In this document: one piece after another, positions 18,416 through 25,499 of the stretch
Layout of the letters: every line of letters begins with the position of its first letter
Numbering within the stretch: position 1 is the stretch's first letter
Source: a virus
IMG/VR virus record: IMGVR_UViG_3300045051_000571
Coordinates: 1-25,499 of that record
DNA: 25,499 nucleotides
Strand: one strand, 5' to 3'
The notes under the pieces: generated by a model
The model's input: the letters and a program-made list of their open reading frames with translations, nothing else
Databases searched by the model: none
What the model was told of the DNA's origin: nothing
Program-made: the position numbers and the translations under genes

Positions 18416-20389
18416 ATGCATGTTGCTGCGCTACTGGCTGCCCTGACGCTGAGCGCCGGGTTGCCTTACAAGTCGACCACCACGCGAACCACCGCCCGAA
18501 CCGCTGGGAGTGTGCCCGCGTCGCTGTCGGCGTGGAGCTTCAACTACTCGGGCCCGGTGTTGCAGGAACCCGCCGGGACGGTCGCCCACGTTTACAGCAA
18601 CGGCAGCGCCCTGGTGGACACCAAAGGCAACACCTGGATCGAGGGCGGCACCGTCGCGAAGAACGCGGCACAGGGAGTCCTCTACCCGAACGGATTCTCG
18701 GCGGCGAGCCGCAGCGGGTTCTCGGGATTCAACGGGTCCAACTTCTTCAAGCTCGACCCCAGCGGCAACGGCAACGACCCCCTCGACTTCGCCGGGGACT
18801 TCGGCCTGTGCCTTGTCATGGTCGGCACGCCCACCGTGCTCGCGGCCCCAGTTGGCAACATGACCGCCAACTCGGGCTGGGGTTACATGATCAACACCCT
18901 GTCGGACCACCGCCTGCGGTGGGCGGATGCCGGTGGCTACCACGATCAGAGCTTGAGTGGCTCGCTGGTGCAGGGTGGCGTCAACCTCGTCTGCTTCGGT
19001 CGAAACGGAGGGACGGGGATCTCCAAGGTCAACGTGAACGCGGCGACGACCGGCGGCGCGCACACGCCTACCGCTGCGACCACCGCCCCCATGTATATCG
19101 GGACGCATTCGCTGATCGGCTCGTTCAATGCTGGCGCCATCATGGAAGTGCTCGCTTGGAGCGGGTCTCCTAGCTCGGCGCAGTTCGACGCCATCGCCGC
19201 GCAGTTCTTCGGGCTCAACGCGGGCGGCTACGGCCCCTCCGCGCTGAGCGTCAGCCGCGCCGCGAGCGAAGCGTGTCAGGTCGCGGGCGGGCCGCTGTTC
19301 TACGTCCCCGCCAACACCCTCTGCGTGACGAACAAGGGAGTGCAGAGGTTTGGGGCGAACCGGCAGCTTCTCTTGAACTCCAACACGTTCACCTCGTCGT
19401 GGACGACGAACAATCTCGCGACGCCGCTCAAGAACGCCACCGGCCCGGATGGCGTGGCGAACTCCGCGTGGACCCTCCAGACGACCAACAGCAACGGAGA
19501 GCACCGCATCTACCAGGGTTACACCATGACGAACGGAACCAACTACACCTGCTCCGGCTACGGCAAGGCGGGAAACATTAGTTGGCTCGGGGTCATGGAC
19601 AACAGCGGGGTCGGCTTCGGTTCGGTGGATTTTTCGACCTGCACCAAGGGAGTGACCGACACGGCGGTCGAAGTGGAGAACCTTGGGAACGGGTGGTGCC
19701 GGTGGTGGCTGTCGCGCGTGCCGATCAACAGCGTGACCAACTACTGCACGCTCAACATCGCCGACACCGAGGCACACGCCCGATTTGGCGTCGCCTGGGC
19801 CTCCAACGGGACGCACTACCTCCTGCTGGCAAACACCAAGGCTGTAGCCGAAAAGGTTCCGAGCCCATACGTCGAGAGTGCCGGGTCGCAGGTTGACCAG
19901 CCCGCCCTCATCGCCAGCTTCGACCAGCCGCTCACCGGAGCGCCGACCTCATGGTGCGTGACGACCGTGGGGACGCAGGCGAAGTGGCAGACCGGGGTAG
20001 CCCGCCTGTTCTGGTCCTTCGGCGTCTCTGGAGACAGCAGCATTTGGGGATCGCTGTTCGGAAACACCTCCGACAACCTGACGATCCGGGAGTACGAGCC
20101 GGGCACCGGGAACTTCAACCAATACGAGACGGCCGCTACCGTCAACGCCTGGGCAGACGGGTCCACGCACACCGTCACCATTTGCAGCAACGCGGGGACC
20201 AGAACCGCCGCCGCCGATGGCGCCGCATTCGGAGACATGGCGCTGATTTCCGGCAACGCAGGGGCAGCCAGCCAGTTTAGAACCCCCATCTACATCGGCT
20301 CCCGCAGCGGCGGTGACCTGTCGTTCAACGGGTACATCTCCCGCATCCGCCTCTGCAAAAGCGGAGCGAACTTCGCGAGGTGCCCATGA
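18416..20389 (+). CDS. Large exported lectin-like (LamG/ConA-type) protein
   Basis: 657-aa protein. MHVAALLAALTLSAG looks like a short signal peptide. Three modules follow: a ConA/LamG-like domain (about 35-270, FNGSNFFKLDPS ... MYIGTHSLIGSFNAGAIMEV, LAWSGSPSSAQFDAIAAQFF); a middle beta-sandwich (about 320-490, LLLNSNTFTSSWTTNN ... YTCSGYGKAGN ... NLGNGWCRWWLSRV) of the carbohydrate-binding type often seen in phage tail proteins; and a second LamG-like domain (about 500-657, YIGSRSGGDLSFNGYISRIR). Twelve cysteines, all after the signal, an even number. Codon use looks less GC-biased by eye than neighbouring structural genes, suggesting transfer. Could be a virion fibre or an exported adhesin. 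Stop overlaps the next ATG. Confidence 0.75.
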   Translation: MHVAALLAALTLSAGLPYKSTTTRTTARTAGSVPASLSAWSFNYSGPVLQEPAGTVAHVYSNGSALVDTKGNTWIEGGTVAKNAAQGVLYPNGFSAASRSGFSGFNGSNFFKLDPSGNGNDPLDFAGDFGLCLVMVGTPTVLAAPVGNMTANSGWGYMINTLSDHRLRWADAGGYHDQSLSGSLVQGGVNLVCFGRNGGTGISKVNVNAATTGGAHTPTAATTAPMYIGTHSLIGSFNAGAIMEVLAWSGSPSSAQFDAIAAQFFGLNAGGYGPSALSVSRAASEACQVAGGPLFYVPANTLCVTNKGVQRFGANRQLLLNSNTFTSSWTTNNLATPLKNATGPDGVANSAWTLQTTNSNGEHRIYQGYTMTNGTNYTCSGYGKAGNISWLGVMDNSGVGFGSVDFSTCTKGVTDTAVEVENLGNGWCRWWLSRVPINSVTNYCTLNIADTEAHARFGVAWASNGTHYLLLANTKAVAEKVPSPYVESAGSQVDQPALIASFDQPLTGAPTSWCVTTVGTQAKWQTGVARLFWSFGVSGDSSIWGSLFGNTSDNLTIREYEPGTGNFNQYETAATVNAWADGSTHTVTICSNAGTRTAAADGAAFGDMALISGNAGAASQFRTPIYIGSRSGGDLSFNGYISRIRLCKSGANFARCP

Positions 20390-21162
20390 CCCCCTCGCGC
20401 TACGCCGCTCTCCTGCTGCTCGCCGGCGCCGGAGTCGGCCTGTACCTGGTCAACAGCAGCGGCGCGCCGACCGCCGACCCCGCGCAGGCCGCGCGCGTCT
20501 GCGGGCTGCCCAGCATCGGGCCGGCCTCGTTCTATTCCGCGCTCGGCGTCCCCATTCCGACGCTCGCCGATGGGACCGCGTCGGACGCCGGGGTCGGCGA
20601 CTGCCTGCCGCCCGACGACGCCGAGGACCTGCTCCGCAAGGCGCGCATCGCCGCCAGCATCCTGCCGGCCTGGCGCGCAGCGTCGCTCACCGCCGGCCAG
20701 TGCGCGGCGGGAATCGTCACGGTAGAGTTCGCCGACCCCGTGGCCGACGCCGCTGCCAGCCATGAGGAGTTGATCCAGGTCTGCGGCCCCGCGCCCGCCG
20801 CCGCAAGCACCGAGACCATCGAGCAGCTCCGGCGCCTGCCGGGCACGGCGGTGGACCTGGGCTTCACGTTCGGGCCCTACGCCAGGCCGGACGGCGGCCC
20901 CATCATCCGCCGCTGGCCCGAGGGCTCCTTCCCAGCCGCCGCGCAGCAGCTCTACCCGTGCGCCTGCCGCAACCGCACGGACGGCGGCGCCTGCTCCTGG
21001 TCTCCGGGCGTGGGCGTCGACGCCGGCCCAGCGCCCTACGACACCACGCTGGGCGCCGGCACCTGGAGCGGCGCGGGCTGCGTCCGCAAGCTCTGCTCCG
21101 AGGCGGCGGGGATCACCGGCCGGCGCGGCCTGGGCTATTCGATGCCGGCAAGCTGCCGGTGA
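20386..21162 (+). CDS. Exported cysteine-rich protein
   Basis: 258-aa protein from ATG 20386, overlapping the previous stop as ATGA. MTPSRYAALLLLAGAGVGLY is an N-terminal membrane segment or signal. The rest has ten cysteines (for example PCACRN, GACSWS, GCVRKLC, PASCR), an even number consistent with five disulfides outside the cytoplasm. There is PDGGPIIRRWPEGSFPAA in the centre. No family recognised. Third gene of the exported cassette, 9 bp before the tail terminator gene. Confidence 0.65.
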   Translation: MTPSRYAALLLLAGAGVGLYLVNSSGAPTADPAQAARVCGLPSIGPASFYSALGVPIPTLADGTASDAGVGDCLPPDDAEDLLRKARIAASILPAWRAASLTAGQCAAGIVTVEFADPVADAAASHEELIQVCGPAPAAASTETIEQLRRLPGTAVDLGFTFGPYARPDGGPIIRRWPEGSFPAAAQQLYPCACRNRTDGGACSWSPGVGVDAGPAPYDTTLGAGTWSGAGCVRKLCSEAAGITGRRGLGYSMPASCR

Positions 21163-21171
21163 GGCGAGACG

Positions 21172-22059
21172 ATGGCGCTCTTCGATTGGGCAGCGGCGGA
21201 GAACAAGATCGCGCAGGTGCTCGCCGCCGCGGCGAACATCGGCGCGGGGAAGATCCTCTGGGAGGGTCAGGGCGCCCCGCGTCCCGCGCTGCCCTACGTG
21301 TCGCTCTTCCGCGACGCCGAGGAGTGTTTGAGCTTCACGCCGGAGGTCGTTTCCGGAGTCAACCCCAGCGGAGCCGCGGGGACGCCGACGCAGATCGCCG
21401 GAGCCATGCGCCTGTCGGACGGTCCGGGCGGCGCGTCGCTGGTCGTCTCCGGCTACTCCGGGAGCCTGACTAGCTTGGTGGTGACGGCTCTCGCGTGGGA
21501 CGCTGTTCACTTCATGCTGCACCCGATCGTCAACGGTGTTGAGGGGAATTACTACCAAGTCGCCGACGGGGAGGCGCTACACCTGTCGGGAACGGATTCC
21601 GCGGGACGTGCTTACGCTCTCGATGTCACCCCGAGCGGCCTGCTATCGCTCGGCGACGGGGTGAGCACGTACCTTCACCACGCGGATCCCGTCGTCGGAA
21701 CTGAGCTGCTGATCGACTACACCACACCGGCCGAGTTCATGCTGCGCGTGCAGGTCTTCACCGCCGAGGTGCGCGGCAACAGCGCCGCCCCTGCGCTGCT
21801 CTCCAAGATCCACAGCTACTTGGAGACCGAGACCGCGCGCGACGCGCTCGCCTCCGCGGGGCTCGTCGTGATCGACCGCGGATCTATCCAAAATCTGACG
21901 GCTCTGGTAGAAACTAGGTTCGAGGGCAGAGCCTCGCTCGACATCCGCATGAGGTTCGCTGACGGCGGGCAGGAGACCGCTACCTATATCGGGTCGGTGG
22001 AGTTGACGCCGACCGTTGACGAGGTGACGGGGACCACGTTCGCCGTCAAGCTCGAGTAA
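21172..22059 (+). CDS. Tail terminator / neck protein (LIC_12616-like)
   Basis: 295-aa protein. N-terminus MALFDWAAAENKIAQVLAAA and ILWEGQGAPRPALPYVSL match the phage neck family LIC_12616 (ENxIxxxL ... PRPxxPYVxL). The C-terminal half has LRVQVFTAEVRG, ETETARDALASAGLVVIDRG and FEGRASLDIRMRFADGG, YIGSVEL, the family ending. An additional region of about 130 residues (roughly 60-190, including SLVVSGYSGSLTSLVVTALA and GNYYQVADGEALHLSG) separates the two halves and looks like an insertion domain. Usually located directly before the sheath gene, as here. Confidence 0.78.
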   Translation: MALFDWAAAENKIAQVLAAAANIGAGKILWEGQGAPRPALPYVSLFRDAEECLSFTPEVVSGVNPSGAAGTPTQIAGAMRLSDGPGGASLVVSGYSGSLTSLVVTALAWDAVHFMLHPIVNGVEGNYYQVADGEALHLSGTDSAGRAYALDVTPSGLLSLGDGVSTYLHHADPVVGTELLIDYTTPAEFMLRVQVFTAEVRGNSAAPALLSKIHSYLETETARDALASAGLVVIDRGSIQNLTALVETRFEGRASLDIRMRFADGGQETATYIGSVELTPTVDEVTGTTFAVKLE

Positions 22060-22071
22060 GGAGCCGCACAC

Positions 22072-23571
22072 ATGGGAAGCCTCGCCGACATCGTGTCGAT
22101 CCAGATCACCACGCAGACCGCCGCCGCCAAGCGCGCCGGCTTCGGCGTGCCCCTGATCGTCGGCGCGCACTCCCGCTTCGCCGAGGTCGTGCGCAGCTAC
22201 AGCGACCCCGCCGACATGCTGACCGACGGCTTCCTCGCCACGGATCCGGAGTACCTCGCCGCGTCCAAGCTCGTCGCGCAGAACCCCCGCCCGTCGAACT
22301 TCAAGATCGGCCGGCGGGCGAGCCTGCCGACCCCGCAGGCCAAGCTGACCCCGACGGCGATCAACTCCAAGCTCTACCGCGTCAACCTCGACGGGGTGGC
22401 GGCGGAGTTCACCTCCGACGCGACGGCGGCTGTCGCCGAGATCACCGCCGGGCTCAAGAGCGCGATCGACGCGCTCGCGCCGGCCGCCTGGGTCAAGTCG
22501 ACCGCCTACGCCGTCGGCGACAAGGTGTCGAACAGCGGCCGCAAGTACCAGTGCACCACCGCCGGCACCTCGGCGGGCGCGGGCGGCCCGACTACGCAGG
22601 CGGGCAGTATCACCGACGGGACCGTCGTGTGGAAGTACCTCGGCGGCGTGCCGGCGGTGGTCGACGCGACCACCTACCTCACCGCCACCGCGGCCAACGC
22701 CGGGGATTGGTTCCGGCTCGAGGTCGACGACGACCCCGCCACCGCCGGGCACGCCGGGCTGAAGGTGGAGTGGCCGCACGCGGACCCGGGGCTCTCCGCC
22801 GACCTCGACGCGATCAAGGCGGCCGACCCCGACTTCTATGGGGTCATGCTCACCACCTGCGGCAAGGCGGAGATCACCGCCGCCGCCGCGTGGATCGAGA
22901 CGAACAAGCGGATCGGCGTGCAGGCGTCGAGCGAGACGGCGATCATCACCACCGTTCTCGCGGGCGCGACCGACATCGCCGCCACGCTCAAGACCAACAA
23001 CGAGTTCCGGACGGGGATCATCTTCCACAACGACCCCGGCGAGTTCGCCGACGCTGCGTGGCTCGGCTCCCGCCTGCCGCTCGACGCCGGCACCGAAGAC
23101 TGGAAGTTCGCGCAGCTCGCGGGCGTGTCGGCCGACAAGCTCTCGGCGACGCACATCGCCAACCTCAAGGCGAAGAACGGCAACGGCTTCGCCGACTACG
23201 GGGGGATCGCGATCACGTTCGAGGGCGTGACGGCGGCCGGCGAGTTCCTCGACGTGATCCGCGGGCGCGACGCGCTCGAGTCGGACATGCAGGCCAACGT
23301 CTACACCGCGCTCGTCAACGCCGCGCGCGGCGGGAAGACCCCCTTCACCAACCGCGGGATCGCGACGGTCGAGGGGCAGACCCGGGCGAGCTTGCAGAAG
23401 TTCGAGCGGCGCGAGTTCCTCGCCCCCGGCGAGACCACGGTGACGGTCCCCGACGCGCTCGAGGTCTCCTCTGCCGACCGCGCCGCGCGCAAGCTCACCG
23501 GGATCACCTTCTCGGCGCGGCTGGCGGGCGCGGTGCACGCCGTCGAGTTGAAGGGCACGATCACCGTCTAA
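22072..23571 (+). CDS. Contractile tail sheath protein (DUF3383-like) with chitin-binding-like insert
   Basis: 499-aa sheath protein, showing that the phage has a contractile tail. MGSLADIVSIQITTQTAAAK then RAGFGVPLIVGAHSRF is the DUF3383 N-terminus; DPDFYGVMLTTCGKAEITAA, GIIFHNDPGEFADAAWLG, GNGFADYGGIAITFEG and GKTPFTNRGIATVEG continue the family pattern. Residues about 138-190 are an insert, AAWVKSTAYAVGDKVSNSGR then KYQCTTAGTS and ITDGTVVWKYLGG, of the CBM5/12-like type, closely related to the module in the decoration protein. AAGGAG precedes the ATG. Confidence 0.9.
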   Translation: MGSLADIVSIQITTQTAAAKRAGFGVPLIVGAHSRFAEVVRSYSDPADMLTDGFLATDPEYLAASKLVAQNPRPSNFKIGRRASLPTPQAKLTPTAINSKLYRVNLDGVAAEFTSDATAAVAEITAGLKSAIDALAPAAWVKSTAYAVGDKVSNSGRKYQCTTAGTSAGAGGPTTQAGSITDGTVVWKYLGGVPAVVDATTYLTATAANAGDWFRLEVDDDPATAGHAGLKVEWPHADPGLSADLDAIKAADPDFYGVMLTTCGKAEITAAAAWIETNKRIGVQASSETAIITTVLAGATDIAATLKTNNEFRTGIIFHNDPGEFADAAWLGSRLPLDAGTEDWKFAQLAGVSADKLSATHIANLKAKNGNGFADYGGIAITFEGVTAAGEFLDVIRGRDALESDMQANVYTALVNAARGGKTPFTNRGIATVEGQTRASLQKFERREFLAPGETTVTVPDALEVSSADRAARKLTGITFSARLAGAVHAVELKGTITV

Positions 23572-23582
23572 CCCTCGAGCTG

Positions 23583-23606
23583 GGGGCCGGCTTCACCGCC
23601 GGCCCC
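23583..23606 (+). promoter_or_regulatory. Intergenic hairpin between sheath and tube genes
   Basis: GGGGCCGGC, loop TTCACC, GCCGGCCCC: perfect 9-bp stem, followed by TCGGCGTGAAAGGA with the ribosome site of the tube gene. No T run, so it probably tunes expression or mRNA stability rather than stopping transcription. Confidence 0.7.
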
Positions 23607-23630
23607 TCGGCGTGAAAGGAATCACCTCCC

Positions 23631-24062
23631 ATGAACAACCCCACGCACACCTTCGACCCGGCGCAGGTGCTCGTGTCGTTCCACGGCTACCAGCTCAGCG
23701 GCTTCGCGGACGGCACGTTCATTCAGGCGGAGCGCGACTCCGACAGCTTCTCCAAGGTCGTCGGCGCCGACGGCGAGGTCGCCCGCGTGAAGAGCGCCGA
23801 CGACAGCGGCGTGATCACCTTCACCGTGTTGCAGACCTCGACGGCCAACGACATCCTGTCGGCGGAGCTGGCGAAGGATGAGCTTTCGGGCGCCAACATT
23901 GGGCCCGTGTTCGTCAAGGATCTGCGCGGCCGCACCCTGATCCAGGGTGACGAGGCGTGGCTGGTCAAGCCCGCCTCGGTGAGCTTCGGCAAGGAGACCT
24001 CCGATCGCGAGTGGAAGATCGCGGTGGCGCACATGCGCCTGAACGTGGGCGGCAACACCTAG
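23631..24062 (+). CDS. Tail tube protein (DUF3277-like)
   Basis: 143-aa protein MNNPTHTFDPAQVLVSFHGY, then GFADGTFIQAERDSDSFSKV, VGADGEVARVKSADDSGVIT and DILSAELAKDELSG, the pattern of DUF3277 myophage tail tube proteins (DG.fi...rd.d.f....G.dGe....k..D..g.v). It directly follows the sheath gene, as in related phages, and would form the inner tube. AAAGGA lies 10 nt upstream. Confidence 0.87.
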   Translation: MNNPTHTFDPAQVLVSFHGYQLSGFADGTFIQAERDSDSFSKVVGADGEVARVKSADDSGVITFTVLQTSTANDILSAELAKDELSGANIGPVFVKDLRGRTLIQGDEAWLVKPASVSFGKETSDREWKIAVAHMRLNVGGNT

Positions 24063-24099
24063 AACCGCCCGGCTCCCGCGACGAGCTGAGTCAAACCCC

Positions 24100-24126
24100 G
24101 CGGGCCGGCGCAACTTGCCGGCCCGC
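24100..24126 (+). promoter_or_regulatory. Intergenic hairpin after the tube gene, terminator-like
   Basis: GCGGGCCGGC, loop GCAACTT, GCCGGCCCGC followed by TTGCTTAG. The 10-bp stem is perfect and is followed by a modest T-rich tail, so it may partly terminate transcription, giving more tube than tape-measure mRNA. Confidence 0.65.
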
Positions 24127-24149
24127 TTGCTTAGAAGGAACCGATCCAC

Positions 24150-24617
24150 ATGGCGTGCGAAACCAAGGAAGTGCGAATCAAGATGATCGGGGGCGAGCGC
24201 CGGGCGCTGGTCTCCCAGCTCCCCGCGATGCGATCCCTGCGGCTGTTGACCCGGCTCGGGCGCGTGGTCGGCCCGTCGCTCGGGCTGCTCTTCAAGGGCG
24301 ACGACGCGCAACTCGGGGAGGCGATCTCCGCGCTCTTCGCGCGGCTCGACGAGAACGAGGTGGAGCACCTCGTGTCGGAGCTGCTGTTCGAGAGCGGCGC
24401 GCGGATCGAGGTCGGCGGGCAGCTCGCCGAGGTCAAGTCGGTCTTTGCCTCCGAGTTCGCCGGAGACCTCGGCGCCGTCGGCGCGCTCGTGCTCGAGGCG
24501 TTGAAGGTGAACTACTCAAGTTTTTTCGCCGACCTCGCCGCCCGCGCGCCCGAGGGCAAGGCGGCGGTGTTGAAGTTCAGCAAGTCGAGCACCTCGTCTG
24601 GCCCGTCGAACGGCTGA
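24150..24617 (+). CDS. Tail assembly chaperone, zero-frame product
   Basis: 155-aa protein MACETKEVRIKMIGGERRAL, LPAMRSLRLLTRLGRVVG, FARLDENEVEHLVSELLF. The order beta strand, RxxLVSQLPAMRSLRLLT, long helices resembles myophage tail assembly chaperones that coat the tape measure during tail assembly. AGAAGGAA lies upstream. The zero frame ends in a low-complexity FSKSSTSSGPSNG tail. A slippery heptamer at 24521-24527 would divert a fraction of ribosomes to the -1 frame. Confidence 0.8.
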   Translation: MACETKEVRIKMIGGERRALVSQLPAMRSLRLLTRLGRVVGPSLGLLFKGDDAQLGEAISALFARLDENEVEHLVSELLFESGARIEVGGQLAEVKSVFASEFAGDLGAVGALVLEALKVNYSSFFADLAARAPEGKAAVLKFSKSSTSSGPSNG

Positions 24618-24760
24618 TCGTCGAGCGGGTCGCGCTGCGCTGGGAGATTCAGGAGAAGTGGTCGATCGATGATGTGGCCGACGCGAACGACGCCCTCGAC
24701 GCCTGGAACGACGCGAAGCGTAGGCAGGCCGAGGCGGACGCCAAGAAGAACCGAGGCTAA
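24150..24760 (+). CDS. Tail assembly chaperone, -1 frameshift product
   Basis: Read as 24150-24527 joined to 24527-24760, giving about 203 aa. The -1 frame continues RRPRRPRARG, then WPVERLIVERVALRWEIQEK and WSIDDVADANDALDAWNDAK to TAA 24760. The extension is a helical domain (RWEIQEKW, DANDALDAW) of the kind expected for the gpT-like part of chaperone fusions. In the -1 frame there is no ATG, GTG or TTG between the slip site and GTG 24672, so independent translation of the domain is unlikely. The tape measure gene starts 4 bases after its stop, the usual arrangement. Confidence 0.72.
24521..24566 (+). promoter_or_regulatory. -1 ribosomal frameshift signal
   Basis: T_TTT_TTC (24521-24527) lies in the correct register in the chaperone frame (AGT TTT TTC). 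After an 8-nt spacer comes CGCCGCC (24536-24542), paired with GGCGGCG (24560-24566) as a 7-bp stem, which could stimulate slippage. Both elements match the general X_XXY_YYZ plus downstream hairpin rule. Confidence 0.7.
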
Positions 24761-24763
24761 GCC

Positions 24764-25499
24764 GTGATCATTCAAGAGCTGGCCGCGAAGCTGGGGCTCG
24801 AAATCGACGAGGGCGCCTTTGCCGTCGGCGAGGCGATCGTCCACAAGCTCGAGAGCGGCCTGCTCGGAATCGGCGCGGCCCTCGGCGCCTACGCCGGGGG
24901 CATCCAAGCTCTGATCCACTCGACCGCCAACGCCGCCAGCGCCGCGCGCAAGGCGGCGGTTCGCACCGGCATGTCGACCGATGCGATCCAAGAGCTGAGC
25001 GCCGCCGCGGACAACTCGGGGCTGAGCGCCGAGACGCTCGAGACTGGGCTGATCCGTCTCGCGCGCGCGACCTATGCGGCGTCGACCGGATCCCAGGAAG
25101 CGCAGGACACGTTCTCAGCGCTGGGGGTCTCGTTCTATCAGGCGGATGGCAAACTCAAAGCAACCGACGTACTCCTGCAGGAGGTCGCCGACAAGTTCGC
25201 CACCATGCCCGACGGGATCCAGAAGACCGCGCTTGCCCAGCGTGCCTTCGGACGCGGCGGCGCGGAGCTGCTCCCGTTCCTGAACAAGGGCGCGCACGGC
25301 ATCGAAGCCATGCGCGAGGAGGCGCGGGAATTCGGGCTGGTGCTCGACACCGAGACGATCCAGGCGGCGAAGGAATACAAGGCGGCCAACAACGACCTCG
25401 AGGATTCCTTCCGCGGGCTCAAGTACGCGATCGGTGGGCCGCTGTTGAAGGGCGCGGGCGACCTCGCCAAGGCGTTCGCGCAGCTCGTCTCGCGCAATC
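24764..25499 (+). CDS. Tape measure protein, 5' part only
   Basis: Starts at GTG 24764 with GAGG 7 nt upstream and stays open to the right edge (245 codons seen). VIIQELAAKLGLEIDEGAFA, an Ala/Gly-rich hydrophobic segment (LLGIGAALGAYAGGIQAL), then ARKAAVRTGMSTDAIQELSA, AADNSGLSAETLE, FSALGVSFYQADGKLKATDV and ADKFATMPDGIQKTALAQRA followed by FGRGGAELLPFLNKG. The sequence (T)GMS...iQeLsaAa..sGls.e and lrfGRgGaeLlpfLn is the conserved start of phage tape measure proteins. It sets tail length and is usually one of the largest phage proteins, so most of it lies outside the window. Confidence 0.88.
   Translation, partial: MIIQELAAKLGLEIDEGAFAVGEAIVHKLESGLLGIGAALGAYAGGIQALIHSTANAASAARKAAVRTGMSTDAIQELSAAADNSGLSAETLETGLIRLARATYAASTGSQEAQDTFSALGVSFYQADGKLKATDVLLQEVADKFATMPDGIQKTALAQRAFGRGGAELLPFLNKGAHGIEAMREEAREFGLVLDTETIQAAKEYKAANNDLEDSFRGLKYAIGGPLLKGAGDLAKAFAQLVSRN

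Noticed and set aside
18431-19816. 461-codon minus-strand frame opposite the lectin-like gene.
   Set aside because: Arg/Val/Gly-rich shadow; the plus strand has a ribosome site, signal peptide and recognisable LamG-type modules.
1-25499. tRNA genes, CRISPR arrays, integrase and attachment sites.
   Set aside because: No cloverleaf, regularly spaced repeats or recombinase motifs were seen; a lysogenic lifestyle cannot be decided from this window.

Overview
The window is a 25.5-kb stretch of a high-GC tailed-phage (or prophage) genome with a contractile tail. It holds terminase, portal, Mu F-like, DUF2213-type prohead, capsid, connector, tail-sheath, tail-tube, tail-chaperone and tape-measure genes in standard order. 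No host chromosomal gene, integrase, tRNA, rRNA, CRISPR array or insertion sequence was recognised. The host cannot be named. The GC bias, the DUF3383-type sheath and the exported, lipobox-bearing proteins fit a high-GC proteobacterium or similar bacterium, but that is inference.

Layout. (1) 1-3790, minus strand: small early-type genes: a pentapeptide-repeat protein running off the left edge, a zinc-cluster protein carrying a stray DNA polymerase I-like signature, a short sliding-clamp-like protein, two widespread phage proteins of unknown function, a zinc-ribbon protein and an RHH/winged-helix regulator. (2) 3791-4088: divergent control region with an AT-rich patch and a perfect palindrome. 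(3) 4089-10588, plus strand: small terminase, two small coupled genes, large terminase, DNA methyltransferase, portal, head morphogenesis protein. (4) 10572-12072, minus strand: a four-gene moron-like cassette including a zincin lipoprotein and a YkgJ-type protein. (5) 12230-17750: DUF2213 protease/scaffold, decoration protein, major capsid, HNH endonuclease, head completion and connector proteins. (6) 17803-21162: three exported, cysteine-containing proteins, one of them a large lectin-like protein. (7) 21172-25499: tail terminator, sheath, tube, chaperone with a -1 frameshift, and the start of the tape measure.

Regulation is the most unusual part. Four minus-strand promoters carry the same 20-bp near-palindromic operator that fills the -35/-10 spacer, in either orientation; three serve the early region and the fourth drives the distant moron cassette, so the two are probably one regulon. 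Four plus-strand genes (small terminase, methyltransferase, portal, prohead protease) instead have a promoter with an 18-bp spacer whose -10 ends 7-8 nt before the ATG, which predicts leaderless mRNAs. Within the structural operon, junctions ahead of several virion genes carry strong hairpins, one inside a 97-bp duplicated leader before both the decoration and capsid genes. Many reading frames are coupled by 4-nt GTGA or ATGA overlaps.
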